From NCBI GenBank assembly GCA_963573315.1, contig OY752140.1:2418001-2482000 (forward strand): a DNA stretch of 64,000 nt. The letters are read 5' to 3'. The position numbers and the translations under genes were made by a program. The notes beneath the pieces are model-generated. The model was not told the origin of the DNA and did not search any database. It was given only the letters and a program-made list of their open reading frames with translations. Source of the stretch: Entomortierella parvispora. Lineage: Eukaryota > Mortierellomycota > Mortierellomycetes > Mortierellales > Mortierellaceae. Below are positions 19,275-29,380 of this stretch, one piece after another. The first letter of the stretch is position 1. Every line of letters begins with the position of its first letter.

Positions 19275-19828
19275 CCATCCCATCCCCTTGTGTTGTTACT
19301 AGTGTAGTAGAGTAGCCGTCGTGCTCTTAGCCTTGTAGTCTTTGTTCTCCTGTTTGGATCCCATTAGGACCTGCCTGCTCTTTGGTATGTGGTCCTAGGT
19401 CTTCATCCAGTTCGTTCTGCTTATCTTTTGATCCCTTTGCTGACTGTCTCCTCTTCCTGTTTATCTCCAGTACTATCTCCTTGAGACGGTATCTGATCAT
19501 ACAACAGTGCTGTGCCTGTGTAACGTCCGGTGCAATACCGACGTATTTCTCCTGCCGTTTATTTCTAGTTAGAGAGAGTTGCGCTTGCGCGCCCCTTAAG
19601 TAGTGTGCGACAGTCATATCAGGCTGTCGCTCTCTATCATTAAACAGCACCTTTCTTTCTTCCTGACGTACAGACCCCCGACATTTCAGCCTGATCCCTG
19701 TGGCCTTGAGAGCAAAGTCCCTATCAATTGTAAGCGACGATTTATGTTAGTCATCTTTCTTTTCGTTATCAATTTCGCCTCCAGCTCATTGCTGACCTTA
19801 GACTATACTTACATTAGACAACATCACA
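19275..19828 (+). repeat. 5'-truncated family-1 LTR fragment, interrupted by a small LTR
   Basis: Matches 9617-9991 of the family-1 LTR: end of intron 1, exon, intron 2, exon, intron 3 and the ACAACATCACA end. It is more diverged than the other copies (for example TAGTGTAGTAGAGTAGCC versus TAGTATAGTATAGTCGCC). At 19519-19688 another element is inserted. Confidence 0.8.
19519..19688 (+). mobile_element. 170-bp solo LTR-like insertion with 5-bp target duplication
   Basis: Starts TGTAACGTCCGG and ends CATTTCA; flanked by GCCTG on both sides (19514-19518 and 19689-19693). The family-1 LTR copies elsewhere show the uninterrupted target with one GCCTG. It contains a 7-bp inverted repeat (GCGACAG / CTGTCGC). 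No coding capacity. A TG...CA terminus with a 5-bp duplication fits an LTR of an unseen element. Confidence 0.8.
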
Positions 19829-20205
19829 CCGGACCCTACTCATAGGTCCGGCTTATGATTAGTACCTGCTCGGATATATATCCTACTCTTCCGTGCCATC
19901 TCTGACTCAACGCAGGCCTGGTACAGGCCTTCATCACTCTCTAGTATATAAACCCCCCTGTCCTCTTGCTCTGTTCCTCAGTCTGCAATTCACAATAAAC
20001 CACACCTTTCCTTCACCTTCTTGTTCCTGTCTTGTCCGATCGTGACACTATAACCCTAGGTACAGACCCTGGACGCCGAGGGTACTTGTCGGAGATCAGA
20101 GGACAAGCCAATGAGTGCGGATACAGATCCTAGGTTCGCGATCCTAGACCAGAGGTACAAGAGACGCGTACTTCGTACGATCTGAGTCTGCGACGTTTCG
20201 TGACA
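19829..20205 (+). repeat. LTR-like sequence ending 21 bp before the GatB gene
   Basis: Contains a strong hairpin (CCGGACC / GGTCCGG, 19829-19852), a TATATAAA box (19945-19952) and AATAAA signals. It ends with a 76-bp block (20130-20205) identical to the end of the element C LTR. The left boundary is not certain because no TG start or target duplication is obvious. Confidence 0.6.
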
Positions 20206-20226
20206 AGTTCTTAGCATTTTATTTTT

Positions 20227-22224
20227 TCATTTGCTGCCTATACCAATCTTTTGCCGAAGCAGCTGGTTTAAAATTACTGGGTTGGCACGACCTTCGCTAT
20301 CTTTCATTATCTGCCCCACAAAAAACCCAAGAACTCCAATGTTGCCCTTCCTGATCGCTTCGACTTTCTTGGGATAACGATCAATAATGCCTATACACCA
20401 TTGATCCATTTGCGCCTGGTCGTCCAACTGTTTCCAGCCCATTTGATTCACAATCTCGTCAGCGAGCCGACAGTCACCTTCCACCATGATGTCCAGTACT
20501 GACTTTCCAACTTTGGCAGAGATTATCTTCTTGTCCACACAGTCGATGAGGGATCCCAGCTGTGATGTTGTCACTAGCTGAGAACTGAAGTGCAAGTTTC
20601 GTGAATGCAGCCTTCCAAGCAGCTCATGTATAGTCCTGCAAATAAAAAAAAAGTTATTAGGGGCATGAATCAATGTGACATGTCAGGTTGCATGCCTATA
20701 CATACCAGCTGACGACACTCTTCACAATGCGATCAGAGTTGTCTCTTAGGACCTGTTCAAAGTATTCCACCATGCCCTCCTCTCCCATCAATGTCCTGGT
20801 TTCGATGATCCCAAGATCATATTCTTTCATTATTCTCCGTCTTCGAATATCAGGGAGTTCTGGAAGTGACTGTTTAAGGGCGTGAACAGCTTGCTGAGAA
20901 AGTACCAAACGTGGCAGGTCCGGCTCAGGCATGTACCTATAGTCAGGCGCCGTTTCCTTGCTCCTTATGCGGTAGGTTTGGCCTGTAGAGGCATTGAACC
21001 CTCGAGTCTCCTGGTCCACTGGGATGTTGGCTTCATTCAATAGAATCTGTCGCTCAATCTCAGCATCTATTTGTCACATAAGCGTTGAAGATGGTTAAAT
21101 TACGTGGTTGGAGTATACTCACTTCCTTCATTGCCCGACACGTACCAATGGCGTCTACCACAGTCTTGACACTATTCAAGTTCTTTAGTTCACACCGTTG
21201 ACCAAACGGCTTTCCAATTTCGTGGACCGAAACATTGACATCGCAGCGCATAGAACCCTTCAGGATAACAATGAGAGTTACGGTAAGAAATATTATCTTT
21301 GCATTATTTCGTTCTTGATCTGGTCACTTCCTTTCAACAGTATTACCTCTTCCATATTTCCATCAGAGCTGTTCACTGCCCTCAGTAATTGTTGAAGCTT
21401 TTTTACCACGATACCTGCCTCTTTGGAAGAACGAATATCAGGTCTCGTTACTATCTCCATAAGTCCCGTGCCTGCTCTGTTCAAATCCAGCAGAGTTTCT
21501 CCAGGATACACATCATGAAGAGATTTTCCAGTATCTTGCTCTAGCTGCAACTGCTCGATTCCTATCGTGAGAGAGTAATCTAGGCCATCCAAGGGCGACA
21601 GCTCTACTCTTCCATTCTGTGCCAATGGTTCTATAAGTGAGAAAATCTGTTAATGTGCAGTGCTCTTACCAGGCACTGGTAAAGCATATTCGGTTAGTTG
21701 ACTTGCCATAGTGCTGGGTGATTTGGTAGCCTTGAGGTAAGTCAGGGTAGAAATAGTGTTTGCGATCGAACGAAGAAACTGGATAGATATGAGCATCCAG
21801 AGCCAGCGCAGTCTTGATTGCAAGGTCGACGCACTCCTGGCTGAGTTGCTAACAGGGGTCCGGTCGATGCGTTAATCGGCTGTTTTCTTCCACATTTAAC
21901 GACAAACGCGACGAGTTCACTCACAGGTAATGTTCCAGGGTATGCGGCGTCAATTAGCGTGACATTGGTGTTTGTTGGCGAGTTGAATAATGTCCGAGCT
22001 TCGGAGAACAGCTTTGTTGTCGATTTTATCTGTGCATGAATCTCGAGTCCGATGATGGGCTCCCATCGACCTTTCACAAGATTTCGTGGCTCCAGTGCAG
22101 GACGGAAGACCGTCGATAGAGTCTTCGCGTGAATGCGCAAAGAAAGCGGAAGGAGATGCCGCTGTAACATGTTGGCTCCCCTGTGCGCAGTTGCAAGGCC
22201 GATCGCTCCCTTGTGCTGCAGCAT
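20227..22224 (-). CDS. Mitochondrial glutamyl-tRNA(Gln) amidotransferase subunit B
   Basis: GatB family (yeast PET112): part of the GatFAB/GatCAB-type complex that turns Glu-tRNA(Gln) into Gln-tRNA(Gln) in mitochondria. Exons in gene order: 22224-21925, 21848-21707, 21630-21347, 21257-21146, 21066-20706, 20635-20227; 1608 nt, 535 residues. Recognisable motifs are [12 protein letters not shown] near residue 50, [56 protein letters not shown] and [11 protein letters not shown], then the C-terminal tail domain with [14 protein letters not shown]. The basic N-terminus with few acids ([18 protein letters not shown]) fits a mitochondrial presequence; a second ATG at codon 19 is also possible. Intron 2 uses a GC donor (GCAAGT). 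The 3' end lies next to retrotransposon LTR sequence. Confidence 0.93.
21631..21706 (-). other. GC-AG intron in the GatB gene
   Basis: On the minus strand the exon ends CACTATG and the intron starts GCAAGTCAAC and ends CTTATAG. Only this splice gives the conserved [17 protein letters not shown] reading; using no splice or the next GT leads to a stop. GCAAGT is the usual form of the minor GC donor. Confidence 0.8.
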
Positions 22225-22644
22225 GATCCGAAGGCGAAGGCGTCAAGAAGAAGATTGGATTGTCGAAACTGGCAAAAAAAGACGGATGCCGCTGTTCGCT
22301 GTTCCAACAGAGTGATCCGTCTTCACATCAAGCCACGAAGAAGTACTCATCACCTGACCATGATCACAGGAAGGAGGTCATATCTGTGAATCATATCACC
22401 AAGCACTTTCATGTCACGAACATTCACAACTGGAGACTTCGTTTCACAAAGAGAGTCACATCCTTCTGTGCAAATAAAGGGCTCCCTCCCACAGGAGAGT
22501 CTTTTTTTAGTTTAATCTTCCCCTTCCATTCTTCGTTGTGCCCTTCCTTCACTGCTTCACCCCGCTCCTCTTTTCCTTTCTCTCCCTTCTCTCCTGTCTC
22601 CTTGCCTCTCCTGCTCACTCATCCCCTCTCTCGACCGACCTTAA
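22225..22644. promoter_or_regulatory. Divergent intergenic region, GatB and stress protein
   Basis: 420 bp between the two start codons. The half near 22645 is a C/T-rich stretch (about 22520-22640), common in fungal core promoters. No clear TATA box or other gene is seen. Confidence 0.4.
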
Positions 22645-24196
22645 ATGTCCACCTCAAACAGCAATTTGATTATTTCTACAAGCCCTACCGAGGACGACGA
22701 TGGCGCGCAGGCAATGCCTCTTTCGCCCGCCTCCGTGAAGGGTTATCAACGGAATAAAGCTCTCAAGTCTGGCAAGACCATCTCCGCGCAGGAGAGACCT
22801 TTTTCTGAAGAAGAATCGGAGGAAGATGACGACGCAGAAGTGGAATCATACGACAGTGACAGGAAATCAATCGATGAGGATGACGAGGACGACGACTTTG
22901 ACCCCGCACATTTGGATCCTCGGTTCGAAGCTATGGATGGAACCACCAAGCTCAAAACGGCCGCAGAAAAGAAGCAAGAGGAAGAAGACGAAGAAGAGGA
23001 GCTCGACGGTTCGAATGAAGAAGACGACCCGAATGATGTCCTCGCCTTGCGGGGGGCGGTTGCGGACCTATCCCTTGACGGTCATACTACGGCGGCTAGT
23101 TCAACGCAAGTTCAGTCATCCTTGCCGTCCAAGGTCTTGACTGAGGGCGAGTTTTATCAAGATCCATCCAGTCCAGGAGCCGCGGCCCAAAGCAATCTAA
23201 ACCAAGAGGAGCGTTTGCGGGAGCCGGTAAAGCCCCATATTGCACTGCCGTGCCTGGTCGAAACTGCCAACAACCCAGCCCGAACACGGATCACCCTGAA
23301 GTACTCAGGAAACGACCACACATTGGCATCACATCCTGCAGATGAACTTGATCAAAAAGCTTCCACGAGGGGCCGAAAAAACTATATGGTCGCAACGGAT
23401 CTTTCTGGAGAGAGTTGGCATGCGACAGAGTGGGCAATTTCTACTATTCTTCGCAATGGCGACGAATTGAATGTAGTGACTATCGTGGAAGATGAAAAGA
23501 CTGGTAAGCTTCAATATCTCTACTTACTGTTGATTGTTGATTGTTGATTTGTTTCGATATTTGCACGGCTATTAATTAAACAACGGAATGTCTTTGGGTA
23601 TGCAAAACAGACAATAGCAAAGGAATCAAAAAGGGAGTTCAAACAGAAATGCGAGAAGATGCCGAAAAGCTCACGAAAAACATTCACGAGCAATTGGAGC
23701 ACACTTGTCTAAAAGACATTACAGTCGTGATCCATATCATTGCAGCAACAAAGTCTATGGGTGCGAAAGAGCTTTTGATTGAGATGGTAATTGCCTTTGT
23801 TTCAACGTTGTTAAATGTATTTCTCGGCTTTGAGTAGGAACTAAGCTTTGTATCCTTCCTGGTGTAGATTGACGACTTAGATGATCTATCTACGGTCATT
23901 GTAGGATCACGAGGACGAGGTGCTATCAAAGGGTATGTTGCTTTATAGACAGTGAGCTTTATCTCATCACAGCTTAGCTTGGCATGTGCTGACTTTACGT
24001 ATTTACACATAGATTATTGCTGGGATCGATAAGTAACTTTCTTGTGCACAACTCATCCGTTCCAGTTATGGTCGTTCGAGCGCCAAAGAAGCCCAAAAGC
24101 AAGAAAAAGGCAAGGCGAGGTCGTGCTTTGGAACAGACAAGAAGTGTCCGTGAAGCAAATCTCAAGTATGAGCAGGCCTTTGCAAACGATGAGTGA
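22645..24196 (+). CDS. Universal stress protein (UspA family) with long acidic N-terminus
   Basis: Exons 22645-23503, 23611-23786, 23868-23932, 24013-24196; 1284 nt, 427 residues. The C-terminal half (about 240-405) is a UspA domain: RKNYMVATDLSGESWHATEW begins the first strand, and VGSRGRGAIKGLLLGSISN contains the G-x2-G-x9-G-S ATP-binding signature, followed by VPVMVVRAPK. UspA proteins bind ATP and help cells survive stress; their exact role in fungi is poorly defined. The N-terminal 230 residues are low complexity with dense Asp/Glu and Ser blocks (SEEESEEDDDAE, EEEDEEEELDGS), probably disordered. The tail PKSKKKARRGR is basic. Three short introns; phases agree at every join. Confidence 0.9.
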
Positions 24197-24365
24197 GATT
24201 GGCAAATACTATTCTAGTAAGTTAATATAATAAAAATGGGTGGAGTACACTTCTGTCGTGCGCCCCTGGACCACAATCGCCAGGTTGTTTATTCATCCAG
24301 TTCCAGGGGTTTTTCTTTTTTGTTATAGTTGATGCTACTCAATAGCTCTCAATAGTATCTTGATC

Positions 24366-25586
24366 TCAATTCTCTCTCCCAGAGTTATCCACGAATAGAA
24401 CAGGTAAATCTCGTTTTAGTTTCGCTCTTCGATTTTGGAACCACACTTGAACTGTTTTCCGGTCGAGATTCAAGCGCCTGGCAAACATGTCACGTTCCTG
24501 AGCTGTAGGACGCTCGTTCTCGTGAAACTGTGTCATCAAATACTCGCTCTCCGTTAGTGTCAACCGGCGCCGTCGCTTATGTGAGATGACAGTGGAAGGC
24601 ACAAGTAGCTCTCTCTTATATATCTGAGCATTCGATATCGGAGAGGCTCTATGACCTGGACGTTGAGGGCTATCGACGGAGTGTGAGTAAAATAGCCCAT
24701 GAGTATAATGATGTAGTTGCCTTTGTTGGTTATCCACCGTGCGTATACAGGCAGCTGTAGGGTTGGCGCTATAGAGGTGTAGGCTATAATCCACGAGTGG
24801 AGTGCCTCCATCTATTAGGGCAGGTAAAAATTCGTCGAGAAATGCCCTGGGGGTAGTTGCATCTTCTCCTCGTAACAGTGCGCAAGTGGGGGTCCGCGAA
24901 TAAAAGCTCCAGATATCAGGAGCATTTGTCTGTGTCTGCTGGCCCACATCTAATGGTCGGATTAGTCCATCAGCGCTGTTTAATCCATCCAAACCACTGA
25001 TGCTCGCCTCTGTTTCCAGAACGCCGCGAGCAGTCGTGCCGAGGAGCCACTGTAGGTCATCGAGATAAGCTGTTTCTTGAAGTGAATTTTCCGGAGGTTG
25101 GGAGGAACAGGCGGGAACAGCCGTCCTTATGTCCGAGTCACCATGAGCGCAATTTGACACAATCACAGCTTCCAGCTGTCCCCGGCTGATGGCTGATTCC
25201 ACCCGCAAAGATTCCGCGTTCGAGCGAGGGTCACTCAAATTTGTGGCGTAGTCAAGAAAGGCTAGTGTTGAAGTCGAAGACGGTTGGCTGAACACAATCT
25301 CTGAAGGGACATTCACGAAAGCCTGAGTCTTGTCCAGGACAGATAGCGAGCTTCCCCAAAGAGTCGACAGCGAAGAGTTGGGGTCATTCTCTAGTTGAAG
25401 AGATGTGTTCAAGGTCGACAGTGACTACCAACAGTTAGTTATCATAGCGTTAATACGAATGAAAAGTTACTAAAGAGACTATTGTTCGACTGCCATATCC
25501 TTACCGAAACAGGGGAGGTTCATTTGAGAAATTGACGAAGTTGATGGCAACGAAAATTGTTTCTGGTCGTCGGTATAATCGGCCAT
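24366..25586 (-). CDS. Homeodomain transcription factor
   Basis: Two exons, 25586-25505 and 25390-24366; 1107 nt, 368 residues. The homeodomain is near the C-terminus (about 300-358): HKRRRRLTLTESEYLMTQF, a turn, and recognition helix VQVWFQNRRAKLKRD. The WFQNRR motif contacts DNA. The rest is Ser/Thr/Leu-rich and probably disordered. For the intron the nearest acceptor (GGTAG before TCACTG) breaks the frame; the acceptor CTTCAACTAG gives an in-phase join (CFENDPNSS), so I chose it. It is a typical (non-TALE) homeodomain; target genes are unknown. It ends 169 bp from the convergent stress-protein gene. Confidence 0.82.
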
Positions 25587-25834
25587 TGCGGCTAAGTGAA
25601 CAGATGGGGCGCTGATACTATCAATGCAGATAACAAGGAAGTGGACGGTTTTCAGTGAGGGACTCTCTCACATAATTCTTTGCCATCAGTCTGTATCGCT
25701 GATCAGGTTTGCCTGATCTTCAAAAAAATAGTCGGTGATCCCCACCAGTTGCTCAACGCTTTCCAACGAAAATAGTAAAGTTCCTGAACGCGGATATTCC
25801 TTACAAATCTTAGGCCATTCTTACCTTTGAGATC

Positions 25835-26171
25835 GCGCCCGAAAAGCATGGTCTTGGTCAAACGTCCCTCCTGTAATACAACGTTCACAGCCGAAAACTG
25901 TGCTGAGTTCGCCAATATCTGTCAAATCATTTGCACTGGCAGTAGTTGCCTCTGTATTCCATGATGCGTTGACAGGATGGCCATATTCGGTGTCAACAGT
26001 GTCCAATTGAAATAATGACCGGAATGAGCTCGAAGGAGATGGCCAGTAGAGTTCCAGAGCATTCTCAAAGAGGGGGATTGGCGGCTCTACAGGTTCAACG
26101 TCGTTTACATCGACCATCTTGTCAGTCATCCAGGCCAGGTCTGGGTCAAAGCAGTTTTCGTATCGTCCCAT
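25835..26171 (-). CDS. Uncharacterised exon-like ORF (acidic)
   Basis: Starts ATGGGACGATAC and runs 112 codons (MGRYENCFDPDLAWMTDKMV...) to a good donor (CAAAG/GTAAGA at 25835). The protein is acidic with aromatic residues, like an activation domain, and resembles no family I know. No acceptor joins it in phase with the homeodomain gene downstream, so it may be a separate small gene or a lost exon. Unsplit, the frame stops at about 25821. Confidence 0.3.
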
Positions 26172-26445
26172 GAAAGTAGAGGGGGGCTGCTTTAAAGACA
26201 GGTAAGTAGGCTCAAATGATTGTTAATGTCGTCGAGGGAGAAGGGTGCAGCTAAATAGGGAGCATTTATGGCGCTCATGCTCGAAATCGTGGCCACGTTC
26301 ATCATGATTTTGTCAAATGTGTAGCATGCTGTGATTGATGGGATATAGGTCTTGATGGAGATTCTTATTGCACCCCTGGTATGGCTGCCACGTAGGACAG
26401 CGCTGTTAACATTTGATTGTTTATTCACGTCGATACTTCATGTAG

Positions 26446-28242
26446 TCAAGTTCGCTTTGTCCCTGAAGACGAGGTTGATCTTTCCAAATCATTCAGTCGA
26501 CGTTCTGCACTATCCACGCCTTTCGCACAGGCCAGATGATACCATTTCATAGCTTCGATCGCATCCTTTTCGACGCCAAGGCCATACTCCAGAAAGAACC
26601 CTGTGATATACTCCGCCTTCGGCACGCCTCTTTGTGCAGCCGCTCTGACAAACCGAAAAGCTTCCTCATCACTCTGAACTGCCGCACGACCTGCACTTCC
26701 ATCCAGAAAAAATCCTGCAAGGGCAAGAAGGGCTTCCACATGGCCATTATCGGCTCCTTGACTGTACCAATGAACAGCCTGAACCGGGTCCTGCGGACAG
26801 CCCAGAATTCCAAATTCGTAGCAAGCCCCAAGCTTATATTGTGCGGGTGCGTAGTTGGCATGGGCCGAGGCCACATACAGCTCAAATGCTGCATCCTCGT
26901 CTGGGACAAGGCCGTATTCCTGTAGCTCGTGAAACTGGGCCAGTTGATGGACCATGTATGGGTTGGTTCCATTCTCGACCAGTAAAGCGTCTTTGAGATG
27001 AGCATAATCCACCTCTAGTCCTACATGACCTACTAGGAGCCTTAAAAGAGCCCTTTCGTTTCCCCGTGATGCAGCCTTGATATACCATTGCTTTGCAATG
27101 GCGAGATCCTGAGGGACACCTATTCCAACTTCATGGTAGTGACCTAGTGTGTACTCAGCTTTTGACCAACCTCGACGCGCAGCTTTTGACGCCCACTCAT
27201 AAGCTAGTGGCTCTGACTGGACCAGTCCTTGAGGATGACCTGTCAAGTACCAGCCAGAGACAGCCAACTCTGCATCTGCATGGCCCTGCAGTGCAGCCCG
27301 CTTGTACCACGCGAAGGATTTGGATGGGTCCATCGGGAAGTGAGTTAGACCGAGTTCATAACATATTCCTAGTTTGAACTGCGCCAGGGCATATCCAAGT
27401 CCTGCGGCTCGGACAAAGAGATCTTTGCTGTAAATCTGGTGTTCTATCCTGGGACTTGTCTCCAATTGTAATGCGAGATGGTAAAAGTGTTCCGGACCAG
27501 CAACTTGGACGACTCGACGTATTGAGTTCTCCTGGCCTTCATGTACAGGGTCGTAAAACGGAAGAAGGTCGACGAGGTCCTCAATGTCTTCCTTGTTTTC
27601 TTCTGCTGATGTCCTGTATTGATTTTCGTGAGGGTCGAAGTGAGGGACAATAATCGCTTGGCGCCGTGGCGGTTTCATGACCAGGCGATTGGAAAAGGGT
27701 CGTCTGAGAAGGAGGAACTGGAGGGACGAGCCTTTTTTGGAGAATGGTGAGAGCAGTTTTATCCTATGTAGAGTTCTCTGTGTCCAAGATTCTCGTAGTT
27801 CCAGTAGTGGTATTTGCTGAGGCTTCCCCTCGCTCGGTTCCTGCTCACTTTCTTGTGGGATAAACTGAGGGGACAGTGGCCGCAGCGAGGGTTTGGGAGA
27901 TCGAGAGGGAGAGGAAGAAGAGGATGGGAGGTGGAGCGCTTGTTGTATCGCGTCATTTCCTGGTCGTACAGCTGGTGGAGGTGATGCAGTTATGCAGTCC
28001 GTTATTGCCTGATTGTCGACAAGAGGAGAGCTTTCTTGCCTACGCAGATGGTCCTGATAATGAGTCGAGGCCGCTTTCATTGTTAGCGCAGACTTCCTGC
28101 GCCGAGACCAGCGCCACTTCATGATACTTGCAAGCTTGATCACTTGGGACATTGGAGAAGGGGTATGGGACAGACAATGAGAGATTCTTGGAAGGAAGCA
28201 GCGATCAAAGAAGGCAATATAAAGCCCATGAAGCTCATTCAC
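26446..28242 (-). CDS. Sel1-repeat protein, Skt5/Chs4-like
   Basis: A single exon of 598 residues; another possible start is ATG codon 31 (MSQVIKLASI). From about residue 240 to 590 there are repeated Sel1-like (TPR-related) units of about 36 residues: AAGLGYALAQFKLGICYELG, AALQGHADAELAVSGWYL, AARRGWSKAEYTLGHYHEVG, AASRGNERALLRLL, SAHANYAPAQYKLGACYEFG and AAQRGVPKAEYITGFFLEYG. Such solenoids are scaffolds; in fungi the best known relative is Skt5/Chs4, which activates chitin synthase III at the membrane. The N-terminal 200 residues are Ser/Pro-rich with basic patches. There is no C-terminal CaaX box (ends SSGTKRT), unlike classic Skt5, so the chitin-synthase role is only a suggestion. Confidence 0.85.
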   Translation of the reverse strand: MNELHGLYIAFFDRCFLPRISHCLSHTPSPMSQVIKLASIMKWRWSRRRKSALTMKAASTHYQDHLRRQESSPLVDNQAITDCITASPPPAVRPGNDAIQQALHLPSSSSSPSRSPKPSLRPLSPQFIPQESEQEPSEGKPQQIPLLELRESWTQRTLHRIKLLSPFSKKGSSLQFLLLRRPFSNRLVMKPPRRQAIIVPHFDPHENQYRTSAEENKEDIEDLVDLLPFYDPVHEGQENSIRRVVQVAGPEHFYHLALQLETSPRIEHQIYSKDLFVRAAGLGYALAQFKLGICYELGLTHFPMDPSKSFAWYKRAALQGHADAELAVSGWYLTGHPQGLVQSEPLAYEWASKAARRGWSKAEYTLGHYHEVGIGVPQDLAIAKQWYIKAASRGNERALLRLLVGHVGLEVDYAHLKDALLVENGTNPYMVHQLAQFHELQEYGLVPDEDAAFELYVASAHANYAPAQYKLGACYEFGILGCPQDPVQAVHWYSQGADNGHVEALLALAGFFLDGSAGRAAVQSDEEAFRFVRAAAQRGVPKAEYITGFFLEYGLGVEKDAIEAMKWYHLACAKGVDSAERRLNDLERSTSSSGTKRT

Positions 28243-28460
28243 AGAAGCGAAAAAAAAGGATGTGAGCTCCTTGGAAACAAGGAGCGCTTGAAAAGCAGGA
28301 GAAGGTGTTCTTGAAGTATGCGTCCACTTTTATTCAGGGGACTGCGTGCATTTTCCCAAAAGCAAAAAAAAAAAAAGTACGGTTCATGGTAAAAATACAA
28401 TAGATCTATTCGAGGCAGGAGCCGTCATCGGCAAGTTCAGAATGAGACGAACACATCGGC

Positions 28461-28940
28461 TTAACGGTCCTCTGCCCACTCGTTCTCCTTCTTGATCTGG
28501 GCTTCCTCCTCAGGGGTGAAGTCGTTTACAATGTTGAAGGCCTTTCGGATTTCCTCGGGCGTCTTTCCCTTGATGATGTTGGCCACGGTCTTGCATCCCA
28601 CATCCAACAGTGGCTTGATATCGAGGTAGTTGGCGGCGAGGATGATCTCGAAAAGCATCTCCTGGTCTACCTGCATAAACTTCATGTCCCACTCCTCAAT
28701 ATCGTTCGAGCGCTTGCGGGGATCGTCCGTCTCGTCCTGGACCTGAACAGGGTCATTGCGATGGTGCTCACAGTACTCGATAACCTTGGTCAGCACAGCC
28801 GAAGACACGTTGGGCAGCGGAATGGGGGCATCGGACTCACCAACGTCCTCAATCATGTTCTTGATGAGAATCGAGCGTTCGGCGACCTCCTTGTCGACCT
28901 TGAACTCTTGGTTGTCGAGCGAGGTAAGCGTAATGGTCAT
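28461..28940 (-). CDS. skp1: SKP1, SCF ubiquitin ligase adaptor
   Basis: 159 residues without introns, the standard SKP1 length. The N-terminal BTB/POZ-like fold is visible as [19 protein letters not shown] and [12 protein letters not shown], followed by [20 protein letters not shown]. The C-terminal dimerisation/F-box-binding part is [19 protein letters not shown]-like ([20 protein letters not shown]) and ends with the typical [19 protein letters not shown] and NEWAEDR. It links F-box proteins to cullin in SCF complexes. The start was set at MTITLTSLD; the frame is open 24 codons further up but that extension has no family match. An F-box protein is encoded at 36649-38356. Confidence 0.95.
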   Translation of the reverse strand: MTITLTSLDNQEFKVDKEVAERSILIKNMIEDVGESDAPIPLPNVSSAVLTKVIEYCEHHRNDPVQVQDETDDPRKRSNDIEEWDMKFMQVDQEMLFEIILAANYLDIKPLLDVGCKTVANIIKGKTPEEIRKAFNIVNDFTPEEEAQIKKENEWAEDR

Positions 28941-29380
28941 CGTAGAGGTACAGTAAGAGTGAGCCTGGGGGTGAAGATGAGGAAGAAGAAGAACAAGAGG
29001 AGGATGGGTCAATGAACGTGGGCGAGGGGGATGTGCGCGTCGCCAGTACCTTTTTATCTCTCTCGGCCTGCTTTGCCACCACGGACCGTGGACAAGAGCA
29101 GGGCGCAGTCACTAAGCCACTGGCTGCTCTGCGCCGTGCCATGGCATGTCATGCACAACAGGGGCTCACGGCCCACCACGAAAACCCAGAAGAGTGCTCA
29201 CACGTTTGTTCGTTTGCCACCACCACGGCCAAGCGGACTGCGGGCTGGAAAGGAGGAGGCGCAACGTGCCCTCGCTTGCCACCATGATGACACAACTATC
29301 GAGCTGGTGGGATTCTCTTTTGGTACCAGAGACTGATATGGTAAAGGCACACAGCCTTTATTTTATTCAGAGAACACTCT
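28941..29380. other. Intergenic region upstream of SKP1
   Basis: 440 bp between the SKP1 start and the adenylate cyclase stop, both on the minus strand. Contains an A/G-rich patch (28970-29010) on the SKP1 side. No gene or clear signal seen. Confidence 0.4.

Noticed and set aside
14622-20205. tRNA genes in the retroelement nest
   Set aside because: I looked for cloverleaf patterns and TTCGA-type T-loops near promoters of the LTRs and found none with matching acceptor stems.
25391-25430. Acceptor GTTGGTAG just before TCACTG in the homeodomain gene
   Set aside because: Joined to the exon ending TTTCG it breaks the frame; the acceptor CTTCAACTAG further on keeps it.
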